From assembly GCF_963576545.1 (NCBI RefSeq), contig NW_026870492.1, positions 310,001 to 374,000 on the forward strand: a stretch of 64,000 nucleotides of DNA, written 5' to 3'. Positions within the stretch are counted from its first letter, which is position 1. Each line of letters opens with the position of its first letter. The notes under the pieces were generated by a model. It was not told where the DNA came from. It worked only from the letters and a program-made list of their open reading frames with translations, and ran no database searches. The DNA is from Limanda limanda (Eukaryota > Chordata > Actinopteri > Pleuronectiformes > Pleuronectidae). Of the stretch, positions 37,201 through 50,900 are shown one piece after another. A program made the position numbers and the translations under genes.

Positions 37201-40200
37201 CAAGAATATCTCTTTCTCCTATGTGCTTTCATCCCTAACCCTAACCCTAACCCTTCCGAAAGTCGGAGAAGCTCAAGGATGGTACCGATCGATGCGCGCT
37301 ACCCCATTTAGTGGGGGTAGAGCCTACTTGCAAGTCTCTCCGACCTTCACAAAAAAAGTTATTCAAGAATATCTCTTTCTCCTATGTGCTTTCATCCCTA
37401 ACCCTAACCCTAACCCTTCCGAAAGTCGGAGAAGCTCAAGGATGGTACCGATCGATGTGCGCTACCCCATTTAGTGGGGGTAGAGCCTACTTGCAAGTCT
37501 CTCCGACCTTCACAAAAAAAGTTATTCAAGAATATCTCTTTCTCCTATGTGCTTTCATCCCTAACCCTAACCCTAACCCTTCCGAAAGTCGGAGAAGCTC
37601 AAGGATGGTACCGATCGATGCGCGCTACCCCATTTAGTGGGGGTAGAGCCTACTTGCAAGTCTCTCCGACCTTCACAAAAAAAGTTATTCAAGAATATCT
37701 CTTTCTCCTATGTGCTTTCATCCCTAACCCTAACCCTAACCCTTCCAAAAGTCGGAGAAGCTCAAGGATGGTACCGATCGATGCGCGCTACCCCATTTAG
37801 TGGGGGTAGAGCCTACTTGCAAGTCTCTCCGACCTTCACAAAAAAAGTTATTCAAGAATATCTCTTTCTCCTATGTGCTTTCATCCCTAACCCTAACCCT
37901 AACCCTTCCGAAAGTCGGAGAAGCTCAAGGATGGTACCGATCGATGCGCGCTACCCCATTTAGTGGGGGTAGAGCCTACTTGCAAGTCTCTCCGACCTTC
38001 ACAAAAAAAGTTATTCAAGAATATCTCCTCAGATTTGGGGGAATTTCGTCGGTCGACCTCTTCCGAAGGTCGTACAAGCTCGGGGATGGTACCAATCGAT
38101 CCGCAGGACCCAAATTAGTCCAGATGCAACCACTTTTCAAGTCTCTCCGACCTTCACAAAAAAAGTTATTCAAGAATATCTCTTTCTCCTATGTGCTTTC
38201 ATCCCTAACCCTAACCCTAACCCTTCCGAAAGTCGGAGAAGCTCAAGGATGGTACCGATCGATGCGCGCTACCCCATTTAGTGGGGGTAGAGCCTACTTG
38301 CAAGTCTCTCCGACCTTCACAAAAAAAGTTATTCAAGAATATCTCTTTCTCCTATGTGCTTTCATCCCTAACCCTAACCCTAACCCTTCCGAAAGTCGGA
38401 GAAGCTCAAGGATGGTACCGATCGATGCGCGCTACCCCATTTAGTGGGGGTAGAGCCTACTTGCAAGTCTCTCCGATCTTCACAAAAAAAGTTATTCAAG
38501 AATATCTCTTTCTCCTATGTGCTTTCATCCCTAACCCTAACCCTAACCCTTCCGAAAGTCGGAGAAGCTCAAGGATGGTACCGATCGATGCGCGCTACCC
38601 CATTTAGTTGGGGTAGAGCCTACTTGCAAGTCTCTCCGACCTTCACAAAAAAAGTTATTCAAGAATATCTCCTCAGATTTGGGGGAATTTCGTCGGTCGA
38701 CCTCTTTCGAAGGTCGTACAAGCTCGGGGATGGTACCAATCGATCCGCAGGACCCAAATTAGTCCAGATGCAACCACTTTCCAAGTCTCTCCGACCTTCA
38801 CAAAAAAAGTTATTCAAGAATATCTCTTTCTCCTATGTGCTTTCATCCCTAACCCTAACCCTAACCCTTCCGAAAGTCGGAGAAGCTCAAGGATGGTACT
38901 GATCGATGCGCGCTACCCCATTTAGTGGGGGTAGAGCCTACTTGCAAGTCTCTCCGACCTTCACAAAAAAAGTTATTCAAGAATATCTCCTCAGATTTGG
39001 GGGAATTTCGTCGTTCGACCTCTTCCGAAGGTCGTACAAGCTCGGGGATGGTACCAATCGATCTGCAGGACCCAAATTAGTCCAGATGCAACCACTTTCC
39101 AAGTCTCTCCGACCTTCACAAAAAAAGTTATTCAAGAATATCTCTTTCTCCTATGTGCTTTCATCCCTAACCCTAACCCTAACCCTTCCGAAAGTCGGAG
39201 AAGCTCAAGGATGGTACCGATCGATGCGCGCTACCCCATTTAGTGGGGGTAGAGCCTACTTGCAAGTCTCTCCGACCTTCACAAAAAAAGTTATTCAAGA
39301 ATATCTCTTTCTCCTATGTGCTTTCATCCCTAACCCTAACCCTAACCCTTCCGAAAGTCGGAGAAGCTCAAGGATGGTACCGATCGATGCGCGCTACCCC
39401 ATTTAGTGGGGGTAGAGCCTACTTGCAAGTCTCTCCGACCTTCACAAAAAAATTTATTCAAGAATATCTCCTCAGATTTGGGGGAATTTCGTCGGTCGAC
39501 CTCTTCCAAAGGTCGTACAAGCTCGGGGATGGTACCAATCGATCCGCAGGACCCAAATTAGTCCAGATTTCAACCACTTTCCAAGTCTCTCCGACCTTCA
39601 CAAAAAAAGTTATTCAAGAATATCTCTTTCTCCTATGTGCTTTCATCCCTAACCCTAACCCTAACCCTTCCGAAAGTCGGAGAAGCTCAAGGATGGTACC
39701 GATCGATGCGCGCTACCCCATTTAGTGGGGGTAGAGCCTACTTGCAAGTCTCTCCGACCTTCACAAAAAAAGTTATTCAAGAATATCTCTTTCTCCTATG
39801 TGCTTTCATCCCTAACCCTAACCCTAACCCTTCCGAAAGTCGGAGAAGCTCAAGGATGGTACCGATCGATGCGCGCTACCCCATTTAGTGGGGGTAGAGC
39901 CTACTTGCAAGTCTCTCCGACCTTCACAAAAAAATTTATTCAAGAATATCTCCTCAGATTTGGGGGAATTTCGTCGGTCGACCTCTTCCAAAGGTCGTAC
40001 AAGCTCAGGGATGGTACCAATCGATCCGCAGGACCCAAATTAGTCCAGATGCAACCACTTTCCAAGTCTCTCCGACCTTCACAAAAAAAGTTATTCAAGA
40101 ATATCTCTTTCTCCTATGTGCTTTCATCCCTAACCCTAACCCTAACCCTTCCGAAAGTCGGAGAAGCTCAAGGATGGTACCGATCGATGCGCGCAACCCC

Positions 40201-41900
40201 ATTTAGTGGGGGTAGAGCCTACTTGCAAGTCTCTCCGACCTTCACAAAAAAAGTTATTCAAGAATATCTCCTCAGATTTGGGGGAATTTCGTCGGTCGAC
40301 CTCTTCCGAAGGTCGTACAAGCTCGGGGATGGTACCAATCGATCCGCAGGACCCAAATTAGTCCAGATGCAACCACTTTCCAAGTCTCTCCGACCTTCAC
40401 AAAAAAAGTTATTCAAGAATATCTCTTTCTCCTATGTGCTTTCATCCCTAACCCTAACCCTAACCCTTCCGAAAGTCGGAGAAGCTCAAGGATGGTACCG
40501 ATCGATGCGCGCTACCCCATTTAGTGGGGGTAGAGCCTACTTGCAAGTCTCTCCGACCTTCACAAAAAAAGTTATTCAAGAATATCTCTTTCTCCTATGT
40601 GCTTTCATCCCTAACCCTAACCCTAACCCTTCCGAAAGTCGGAGAAGCTCAAGGATGGTACCGATCGATGCGCGCAACCCCATTTAGTGGGGGTAGAGCC
40701 TACTTGCAAGTCTCTCCGACCTTCACAAAAAAAGTTATTCAAGAATATCTCCTCAGATTTGGGGGAATTTCGTCGGTCGACCTCTTCCGAAGGTCGTACA
40801 AGCTCGTGGATGGTACCAATCGATCCGCAGGACCCAAATTAGTCCAGATGCAACCACTTTCCAAGTCTCTCCGACCTTCACAAAAAAAGTTATTCAAGAA
40901 TATCTCTTTCTCCTATGTGCTTTCATCCCTAACCCTAACCCTAACCCTTCCGAAAGTCGGAAAAGCTCAAGGATTGTACTGATCGATGCGCGCTACCCCA
41001 TTTAGTGGGGGTAGAGCCTACTTGCAAGTCTCTCCGACCTTCACAAAAAAAGTTATTCAAGAATATCTCTTTCTCCTATGTGCTTTCATCCCTAACCCTA
41101 ACCCTAACCCTTCCGAAAGTCGGAGAAGCTCAAGGATTGTACCGATCGATGCGCGCTACCCCATTTAGTGGGGGTAGAGCCTACTTGCAAGTCTCTCCGA
41201 CCTTCACAAAAAAAGTTATTCAAGAATATCTCCTCAGATTTGGGGGAATTTCGTCGGTCGACCTCTTCCGAAGGTCGTACAAGCTCGGGGATGGTACCAA
41301 TCGATCCGCAGGACCCAAATTAGTCCAGATGCAACCACTTTCCAAGTCTCTCCGACCTTCACAAAAAAAGTTATTCAAGAATATCTCTTTCTCCTATGTG
41401 CTTTCATCCCTAACCCTAACCCTAACCCTTCCGAAAGTCGGAGAAGCTCAAGGATGGTACCGATCGATGCGCGTTACCCCATTTAGTGGGGGTAGAGCCT
41501 ACTTGCAAGTCTCTCCGACCTTCACAAAAAAAGTTATTCAAGAATATCTCTTTCTCCTATGTGCTTTCATCCCTAACCCTAACCCTAACCCTTCCGAAAG
41601 TCGGAGAAGCTCAAGGATGGTACCGATCGATGCGCGCTACCCCATTTAGTGGGGGTAGAGCCTACTTGCAAGTCTCTCCGACCTTCACAAAAAAAGTTAT
41701 TCAAGAATATCTCCTCAGATTTGGGGGAATTTCGTCGGTCGACCTCTTCCGAAGGTCGTACAAGCTCGGGGATGGTACCAATCGATCCGCAGGACCCAAA
41801 TTAGTCCAGATGCAACCACTTTCCAAGTCTCTCCGACCTTCACAAAAAAAGTTATTCAAGAATATCTCTTTCTCCTATGTGCTTTCATCCCTAACCCTAA
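34243..41900. repeat. 7391-bp tandem duplication, copy 2 (plus about 267 bp of a third pass)
   Basis: This is a second pass through the unit described for copy 1, with the same monomer order and the same private variants. It ends at 41901, where a CCCTAAACC hexamer variant appears that is absent at 34510. The total self-matching span is about 15.05 kb, or 2.04 periods. Near-perfect identity of two 7.4-kb copies in an array where neighbouring units differ at several sites implies a recent duplication or a duplication introduced during assembly. Confidence 0.86.
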
Positions 41901-44900
41901 ACCTAACCCTTCCGAAAGTCGGAGAAGCTCAAGCATGGTACCGATCGATGCGCGCTACCCCATTTAGTGGGGGTAGAGCCTACTTGCAAGTCTCTCCGAC
42001 CTTCACAAAAAAAGTTATTCAAGAATATCTCTTTCTCCTATGTGCTTTCATCCCTAACCCTAACCCTAACCCTTCCGAAAGTCGGAGAAGCTCAAGGATG
42101 GTACCGATCGATGCGCGCTACCCCATTTAGTGGGGGTAGAGCCTACTTGCAAGTCTCTCCGACCTTCACAAAAAAAGTTATTCAAGAATATCTCTTTCTC
42201 CTATGTGCTTTCATCCCTAACCCTAACCCTAACCCTTCCGAAAGTCGGAGAAGCTCAAGGATGGTACCGATCGATGCGCGCTACCCCATTTAGTGGGGGT
42301 AGAGCCTACTTGCAAGTCTCTCCGACCTTCACAAAAAAAGTTATTCAAGAATATCTCCTCAGATTTGGGGGAATTTCGTCGTTCGACCTCTTCCGAAGGT
42401 CGTACAAGCTCGGGGATGGTACCAATCGATCTGCAGGACCCAAATTAGTCCAGATGCAACCACTTTCCAAGTCTCTCCGACCTTCACAAAAAAAGTTATT
42501 CAAGAATATCTCTTTCTCCTATGTGCTTTCATCCCTAACCCTAACCCTAACCCTTCCGAAAGTCGGAGAAGCTCAAGGATGGTACCGATCGATGCGCGCT
42601 ACCCCATTTAGTGGGGGTAGAGCCTACTTGCAAGTCTCTCCGACCTTCACAAAAAAAGTTATTCAAGAATATCTCTTTCTCCTATGTGCTTTCATCCCTA
42701 ACCCTAACCCTAACCCTTCCGAAAGTCGGAGAAGCTCAAGGATGGTACCGATCGATGCGCGCTACCCCATTTAGTGGGGGTAGAGCCTACTTGCAAGTCT
42801 CTCCGACCTTCACAAAAAAAGTTATTCAAGAATATCTCTTTCTCCTATGTGCTTTCATCCCTAACCCTAACCCTAACCCTTCCGAAAGTCGGAGAAGCTC
42901 AAGGATGGTACCGATCGATGCGCGCTACCCCATTTAGTGGGGGTAGAGCCTACTTGCAAGTCTCTCCGACCTTCACAAAAAAATTTATTCAAGAATATCT
43001 CCTCAGATTTGGGGGAATTTCGTCGGTCGACCTCTTCCAAAGGTCGTACAAGCTCGGGGATGGTACCAATCGATCCGCAGGACCCAAATTAGTCCAGATG
43101 CAACCACTTTCCAAGTCTCTCCGACCTTCACAAAAAAAGTTATTCAAGAATATCTCTTTCTCCTATGTGCTTTCATCCCTAACCCTAACCCTAACCCTTC
43201 CGAAAGTCGGAGAAGCTCAAGGATGGTACCGATCGATGCGCGCTACCCCATTTAGTGGGGGTAGAGCCTACTTGCAAGTCTCTCCGACCTTCACAAAAAA
43301 AGTTATTCAAGAATATCTCTTTCTCCTATGTGCTTTCATCCCTAACCCTAACCCTAACCCTTCCGAAAGTCGGAGAAGCTCAAGGATGGTACCGATCGAT
43401 GCGCGCTACCCCATTTAGTGGGGGTAGAGCCTACTTGCAAGTCTCTCCGACCTTCACAAAAAAATTTATTCAAGAATATCTCCTCAGATTTGGGGGAATT
43501 TCGTCGGTCGACCTCTTCCAAAGGTCGTACAAGCTCAGGGATGGTACCAATCGATCCGCAGGACCCAAATTAGTCCAGATGCAACCACTTTCCAAGTCTC
43601 TCCGACCTTCACAAAAAAGGTTATTCAAGAATATCTCTTTCTCCTATGTGCTTTCATCCCTAACCCTAACCCTAACCCTTCCGAAAGTCGGAGAAGCTCA
43701 AGGATGGTACCGATCGATGCGCGCAACCCCATTTAGTGGGGGTAGAGCCTACTTGCAAGTCTCTCCGACCTTTACAAAAAAAGTTATTCAAGAATATCTC
43801 CTCAGATTTGGGGGAATTTCGTCGGTCGACCTCTTCCGAAGGTCGTACAAGCTCGGGGATGGTACCAATCGATCCGCAGGACCCAAATTAGTCCAGATGC
43901 AACCACTTTCCAAGTCTCTCCGACCTTCACAAAAAAAGTTATTCAAGAATATCTCTTTCTCCTATGTGCTTTCATCCCTAACCCTAACCCTAACCCTTCC
44001 GAAAGTCGGAGAAGCTCAAAGATGGTACCGATCGATGCGCGCTACCCCATTTAGTGGGGGTAGAGCCTACTTGCAAGTCTCTCCGACCTTCACAAAAAAA
44101 GTTATTCAAGAATATCTCTTTCTCCTATGTGCTTTCATCCCTAACCCTAACCCTAACCCTTCCGAAAGTCGGAGAAGCTCAAGGATGGTACCGATCGATG
44201 CGCGCAACCCCATTTAGTGGGGGTAGAGCCTACTTGCAAGTCTCTCCGACCTTCACAAAAAAAGTTATTCAAGAATATCTCCTCAGATTTGGGGGAATTT
44301 CGTCGGTCGACCTCTTCCGAAGGTCGTACAAGCTCGTGGATGGTACCAATCGATCCGCAGGACCCAAATTAGTCCAGATGCAACCACTTTCCAAGTCTCT
44401 CCGACCTTCACAAAAAAAGTTATTCAAGAATATCTCTTTCTCCTATGTGCTTTCATCCCTAACCCTAACCCTAACCCTTCCGAAAGTCGGAGAAGCTCAA
44501 GGATGGTACCGATCGATGCGCGCTACCCCATTTAGTGGGGGTAGAGCCTACTTGCAAGTCTCTCCGACCTTCACAAAAAAAGTTATTCAAGAATATCTCC
44601 TCAGATTTGGGGGAATTTCGTCGGTCGACCTCTTCCGAAGGTCGTACAAGCTCGGGGATGGTACCAATCGATCCGCAGGACCCAAATTAGTCCAGATGCA
44701 ACCACTTTCCAAGTCTCTCCGACCTTCACAAAAAAAGTTATTCAAGAATATCTCTTTCTCCTATGTGCTTTCATCCCTAACCCTAACCCTAACCCTTACG
44801 AAAGTCGGAGAAGCTCAAGGATGGTACCGATCGATGCGCGCTACCCCATTTAGTGGGGGTAGAGCCTACTTGCAAGTCTCTCCGACCTTCACAAAAAAAG

Positions 44901-47900
44901 TTATTCAAGAATATCTCCTCAGATTTGGGGGAATTTCGTCGGTCGACCTCTTCCGAAGGTCGTACAAGCTCGGGGATGGTACCAATCGATCCGCAGGACC
45001 CAAATTAGTCCAGATGCAACCACTTTCCAAGTCTCTCCGACCTTCACAAAAAAAGTTATTCAAGAATATCTCTTTCTCCTATGTGCTTTCATCCCTAACC
45101 CTAAACCTAACCCTTCCGAAAGTCGGAGAAGCTCAAGGATGGTACCGATCGATGCGCGCTACCCCATTTAGTGGGGGTACAGCCTACTTGCAAGTCTCTC
45201 CGACCTTCACAAAAAAAGTTATTCAAGAATATCTCTTTCTCCTATGTGCTTTCATCCCTAACCCTAACCCTAACCCTTCCGAAAGTCGGAGAAGCTCAAG
45301 GATGGTACCGATCGATGCGCGCTACCCCATTTAGTGGGGGTAGAGCCTACTTGCAAGTCTCTCCGACCTTCACAAAAAAAGTTATTCAAGAATATCTCTT
45401 TCTCCTATGTGCTTTCATCCCTAACCCTAACCCTAACCCTTCCGAAAGTCGGAGAAGCTCAAGGATGGTACCGATCGATGCGCGCTACCCCATTTAGTGG
45501 GGGTAGAGCCTACTTGCAAGTCTCTCCGACCTTCACAAAAAAAGTTATTCAAGAATATCTCTTTCTCCTATGTGCTTTCATCCCTAACCCTAACCCTAAC
45601 CCTTCCGAAAGTCGGAGAAGCTCAAGGATGGTACCGATCGATGCGCGCTACCCCATTTAGTGGGGGTAGAGCCTACTTGCAAGTCTCTCCGACCTTCACA
45701 AAAAAAGTTATTCAAGAATATCTCCTCAGATTTGGGGGAATTTCGTCGGTCGACCTCTTCCGAAGGTCGTACAAGCTCGGGGATGGTACCAATCGATCCG
45801 CAGGACCCAAATTAGTCCAGATGCAACCACTTTCCAAGTCTCTCCGACCTTCACAAAAAAAGTTATTCAAGAATATCTCTTTCTCCTATGTGCTTTCATC
45901 CCTAACCCTAACCCTAACCCTTCCGAAAGTCGGAGAAGCTCAAGGATGGTACTGATCGATGCGCGCTACCCCATTTAGTGGGGGTAGAGCCTACTTGCAA
46001 GTCTCTCCGACCTTCACAAAAAAAGTTATTCAAGAATATCTCTTTCTCCTATGTGCTTTCATCCCTAACCCTAACCCTAACCCTTCCGAAAGTCGGAGAA
46101 GCTCAAGGATGGTACCGATCGATGCGCGCTACCCCATTTAGTTGGGGTAGAGCCTACTTGCAAGTCTCTCCGACCTTCACAAAAAAAGTTATTCAAGAAT
46201 ATCTCCTCAGATTTGGGGGAATTTCGTCGGTCGACCTCTTCCGAAGGTCGTACAAGCTCGGGGATGGTACCAATCGATCCGCAGGACCCAAATTAGTCCA
46301 GATGCAACCACTTTCCAAGTCTCTCCGACCTTCACAAAAAAAGTTATTCAAGAATATCTCTTTCTCCTATGTGCTTTCATCCCTAACCCTAACCCTAACC
46401 CTTCCGAAAGTCGGAGAAGCTCAAGGATGGTACTGATCGATGCGCGCTACCCCATTTAGTGGGGGTAGAGCCTACTTGCAAGTCTCTCCGACCTTCACAA
46501 AAAAAGTTATTCAAGAATATCTCCTCAGATTTGGGGGAATTTCGTCGTTCGACCTCTTCCGAAGGTCGTACAAGCTCGGGGATGGTACCAATCGATCTGC
46601 AGGACCCAAATTAGTCCAGATGCAACCACTTTCCAAGTCTCTCCGACCTTCACAAAAAAAGTTATTCAAGAATATCTCTTTCTCCTATGTGCTTTCATCC
46701 CTAACCCTAACCCTAACCCTTCCGAAAGTCGGAGAAGCTCAAGGATGGTACCGATCGATGCGCGCTACCCCATTTAGTGGGGGTAGAGCCTACTTGCAAG
46801 TCTCTCCGACCTTCACAAAAAAAGTTATTCAAGAATATCTCTTTCTCCTATGTGCTTTCATCCCTAACCCTAACCCTAACCCTTCCGAAAGTCGGAGAAG
46901 CTCAAGGATGGTACTGATCGATGCGCGCTACCCCATTTAGTGGGGGTAGAGCCTACTTGCAAGTCTCTCCGACCTTCACAAAAAAAGTTATTCAAGAATA
47001 TCTCTTTCTCCTATGTGCTTTCATCCCTAACCCTAACCCTAACCCTTCCGAAAGTCGGAGAAGCTCAAGGATGGTACCGATCGATGCGCGCTACCCCATT
47101 TAGTGGGGGTAGAGCCTACTTGCAAGTCTCTCCGACCTTCACAAAAAAATTTATTCAAGAATATCTCCTCAGATTTGGGGGAATTTCGTCGGTCGACCTC
47201 TTCCAAAGGTCGTACAAGCTCGGGGATGGTACCAATCGATCCGCAGGACCCAAATTAGTCCAGATGCAACCACTTTCCAAGTCTCTCCGACCTTCACAAA
47301 AAAAGTTATTCAAGAATATCTCTTTCTCCTATGTGCTTTCATCCCTAACCCTAACCCTAACCCTTCCGAAAGTCGGAGAAGCTCAAGGATGGTACCGATC
47401 GATGCGCGCTACCCCATTTAGTGGGGGTAGAGCCTACTTGCAAGTCTCTCCGACCTTCACAAAAAAAGTTATTCAAGAATATCTCTTTCTCCTATGTGCT
47501 TTCATCCCTAACCCTAACCCTAACCCTTCCGAAAGTCGGAGAAGCTCAAGGATGGTACCGATCGATGCGCGCTACCCCATTTAGTGGGGGTAGAGCCTAC
47601 TTGCAAGTCTCTCCGACCTTCACAAAAAAATTTATTCAAGAATATCTCCTCAGATTTGGGGGAATTTCGTCGGTCGACCTCTTCCAAAGGTCGTACAAGC
47701 TCAGGGATGGTACCAATCGATCCGCAGGACCCAAATTAGTCCAGATGCAACCACTTTCCAAGTCTCTCCGACCTTCACAAAAAAAGTTATTCAAGAATAT
47801 CTCTTTCTCCTATGTGCTTTCATCCCTAACCCTAACCCTTCCGAAAGTCGGAGAAGCTCAAGGATGGTACCGATCGATGCGCGCAACCCCATTTAGTGGG

Positions 47901-50900
47901 GGTAGAGCCTACTTGCAAGTCTCTCCGACCTTCACAAAAAAAGTTATTCAAGAATATCTCCTCAGATTTGGGGGAATTTCGTCGGTCGACCTCTTCCGAA
48001 GGTCGTACAAGCTCGGGGATGGTACCAATCGATCCGCAGGACCCAAATTAGTCCAGATGCAACCACTTTCCAAGTCTCTCCGACCTTCACAAAAAAAGTT
48101 ATTCAAGAATATCTCTTTCTCCTATGTGCTTTCATCCCTAACCCTAACCCTAACCCTTCCGAAAGTCGGAGAAGCTCAAGGATGGTACCGATCGATGCGC
48201 GCTACCCCATTTAGTGGGGGTAGAGCCTACTTGCAAGTCTCTCCGACCTTCACAAAAAAAGTTATTCAAGAATATCTCTTTCTCCTATGTGCTTTCATCC
48301 CTAACCCTAACCCTAACCCTTCCGAAAGTCGGAGAAGCTCAAGGATGGTACCGATCGATGCGCGCAACCCCATTTAGTGGGGGTAGAGCCTACTTGCAAG
48401 TCTCTCCGTACTTCACAAAAAAAGTTATTCAAGAATATCTCCTCAGATTTGGGGGAATTTCGTCGGTCGACCTCTTCCGAAGGTCGTACAAGCTCGTGGA
48501 TGGTACCAATCGATCCGCAGGACCCAAATTAGTCCAGATGCAACCACTTTCCAAGTCTCTCCGACCTTCACAAAAAAAGTTATTCAAGAATATCTCTTTC
48601 TCCTATGTGCTTTCATCCCTAACCCTAACCCTAACCCTTCCGAAAGTCGGAGAAGCTCAAGGATTGTACTGATCGATGCGCGCTACCCCATTTAGTGGGG
48701 GTAGAGCCTACTTGCAAGTCTCTCCGACCTTCACAAAAAAAGTTATTCAAGAATATCTCTTTCTCCTATGTGCTTTCATCCCTAACCCTAACCCTAACCC
48801 TTCCGAAAGTCGGAGAAGCTCAAGGATGGTACCGATCGATGCGCGCTACCCCATTTAGTGGGGGTAGAGCCTACTTGCAAGTCTCTCCGACCTTCACAAA
48901 AAAAGTTATTCAAGAATATCTCCTCAGATTTGGGGGAATTTCGTCGGTCGACCTCTTCCGAAGGTCGTACAAGCTCGGGGATGGTACCAATCGATCCGCA
49001 GGACCCAAATTAGTCCAGATGCAACCACTTTCCAAGTCTCTCCGACCTTCACAAAAAAAGTTATTCAAGAATATCTCTTTCTCCTATGTGCTTTCATCCC
49101 TAACCCTAACCCTTCCGAAAGTCGGAGAAGCTCAAGGATGGTACCGATCGATGCGCGTTACCCCATTTAGTGGGGGTAGAGCCTACTTGCAAGTCTCTCC
49201 GACCTTCACAAAAAAAGTTATTCAAGAATATCTCTTTCTCCTATGTGCTTTCATCCCTAACCCTAACCCTTCCGAAAGTCGGAGAAGCTCAAGGATGGTA
49301 CCGATCGATGCGCGCTACCCCATTTAGTGGGGGTAGAGCCTACTTGCAAGTCTCTCCGACCTTCACAAAAAAAGTTATTCAAGAATATCTCCTCAGATTT
49401 GGGGGAATTTCGTCGGTCGACCTCTTCCGAAGGTCGTACAAGCTCGGGGATGGTACCAATCGATCCGCAGGACCCAAATTAGTCCAGATGCAACCACTTT
49501 CCAAGTCTCTCCGACCTTCACAAAAAAAGTTATTCAAGAATATCTCTTTCTCCTATGTGCTTTCATCCCTAACCCTAAACCTAACCCTTCCGAAAGTCGG
49601 AGAAGCTCAAGCATGGTACCGATCGATGCGCGCTACCCCATTTAGTGGGGGTAGAGCCTACTTGCAAGTCTCTCCGACCTTCACAAAAAAAGTTATTCAA
49701 GAATATCTCTTTCTCCTATGTGCTTTCATCCCTAACCCTAACCCTAACCCTTCCGAAAGTCGGAGAAGCTCAAGGATGGTACCGATCGATGCGCGCTACC
49801 CCATTTAGTGGGGGTAGAGCCTACTTGCAAGTCTCTCCGACCTTCACAAAAAAAGTTATTCAAGAATATCTCTTTCTCCTATGTGCTTTCATCCCTAACC
49901 CTAACCCTAACCCTTCCGAAAGTCGGAGAAGCTCAAGGATGGTACCGATCGATGCGCGCTACCCCATTTAGTGGGGGTAGAGCCTACTTGCAAGTCTCTC
50001 CGACCTTCACAAAAAAAGTTATTCAAGAATATCTCCTCAGATTTGGGGGAATTTCGTCGTTCGACCTCTTCCGAAGGTCGTACAAGCTCGGGGATGGTAC
50101 CAATCGATCTGCAGGACCCAAATTAGTCCAGATGCAACCACTTTCCAAGTCTCTCCGACCTTCACAAAAAAAGTTATTCAAGAATATCTCTTTCTCCTAT
50201 GTGCTTTCATCCCTAACCCTAACCCTAACCCTTCCGAAAGTCGGAGAAGCTCAAGGATGGTACCGATCGATGCGCGCTACCCCATTTAGTGGGGGTAGAG
50301 CCTACTTGCAAGTCTCTCCGACCTTCACAAAAAAAGTTATTCAAGAATATCTCTTTCTCCTATGTGCTTTCATCCCTAACCCTAACCCTAACCCTTCCGA
50401 AAGTCGGAGAAGCTCAAGGATGGTACCGATCGATGCGCGCTACCCCATTTAGTGGGGGTAGAGCCTACTTGCAAGTCTCTCCGACCTTCACAAAAAAAGT
50501 TATTCAAGAATATCTCTTTCTCCTATGTGCTTTCATCCCTAACCCTAACCCTAACCCTTCCGAAAGTCGGAGAAGCTCAAGGATGGTACCGATCGATGCG
50601 CGCTACCCCATTTAGTGGGGGTAGAGCCTACTTGCAAGTCTCTCCGACCTTCACAAAAAAAGTTATTCAAGAATATCTCCTCAGATTTGGGGGAATTTCG
50701 TCGTTCGACCTCTTCCGAAGGTCGTACAAGCTCGGGGATGGTACCAATCGATCTGCAGGACCCAAATTAGTCCAGATGCAACCACTTTCCAAGTCTCTCC
50801 GACCTTCACAAAAAAAGTTATTCAAGAATATCTCTTTCTCCTATGTGCTTTCATCCCTAACCCTAACCCTAACCCTTCCGAAAGTCGGAGAAGCTCAAGG

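Noticed and set aside
14469..43537. Common origin of the 3530-bp period at 14.5-20.9 kb and the 3530-bp step between 40007 and 43537
   Set aside because: The equal length looks meaningful, but the first is 14 A + 4 A' + 4 B and the second fits 15 A + 7 B. The marker variants also differ, so the equality is most likely arithmetic coincidence.
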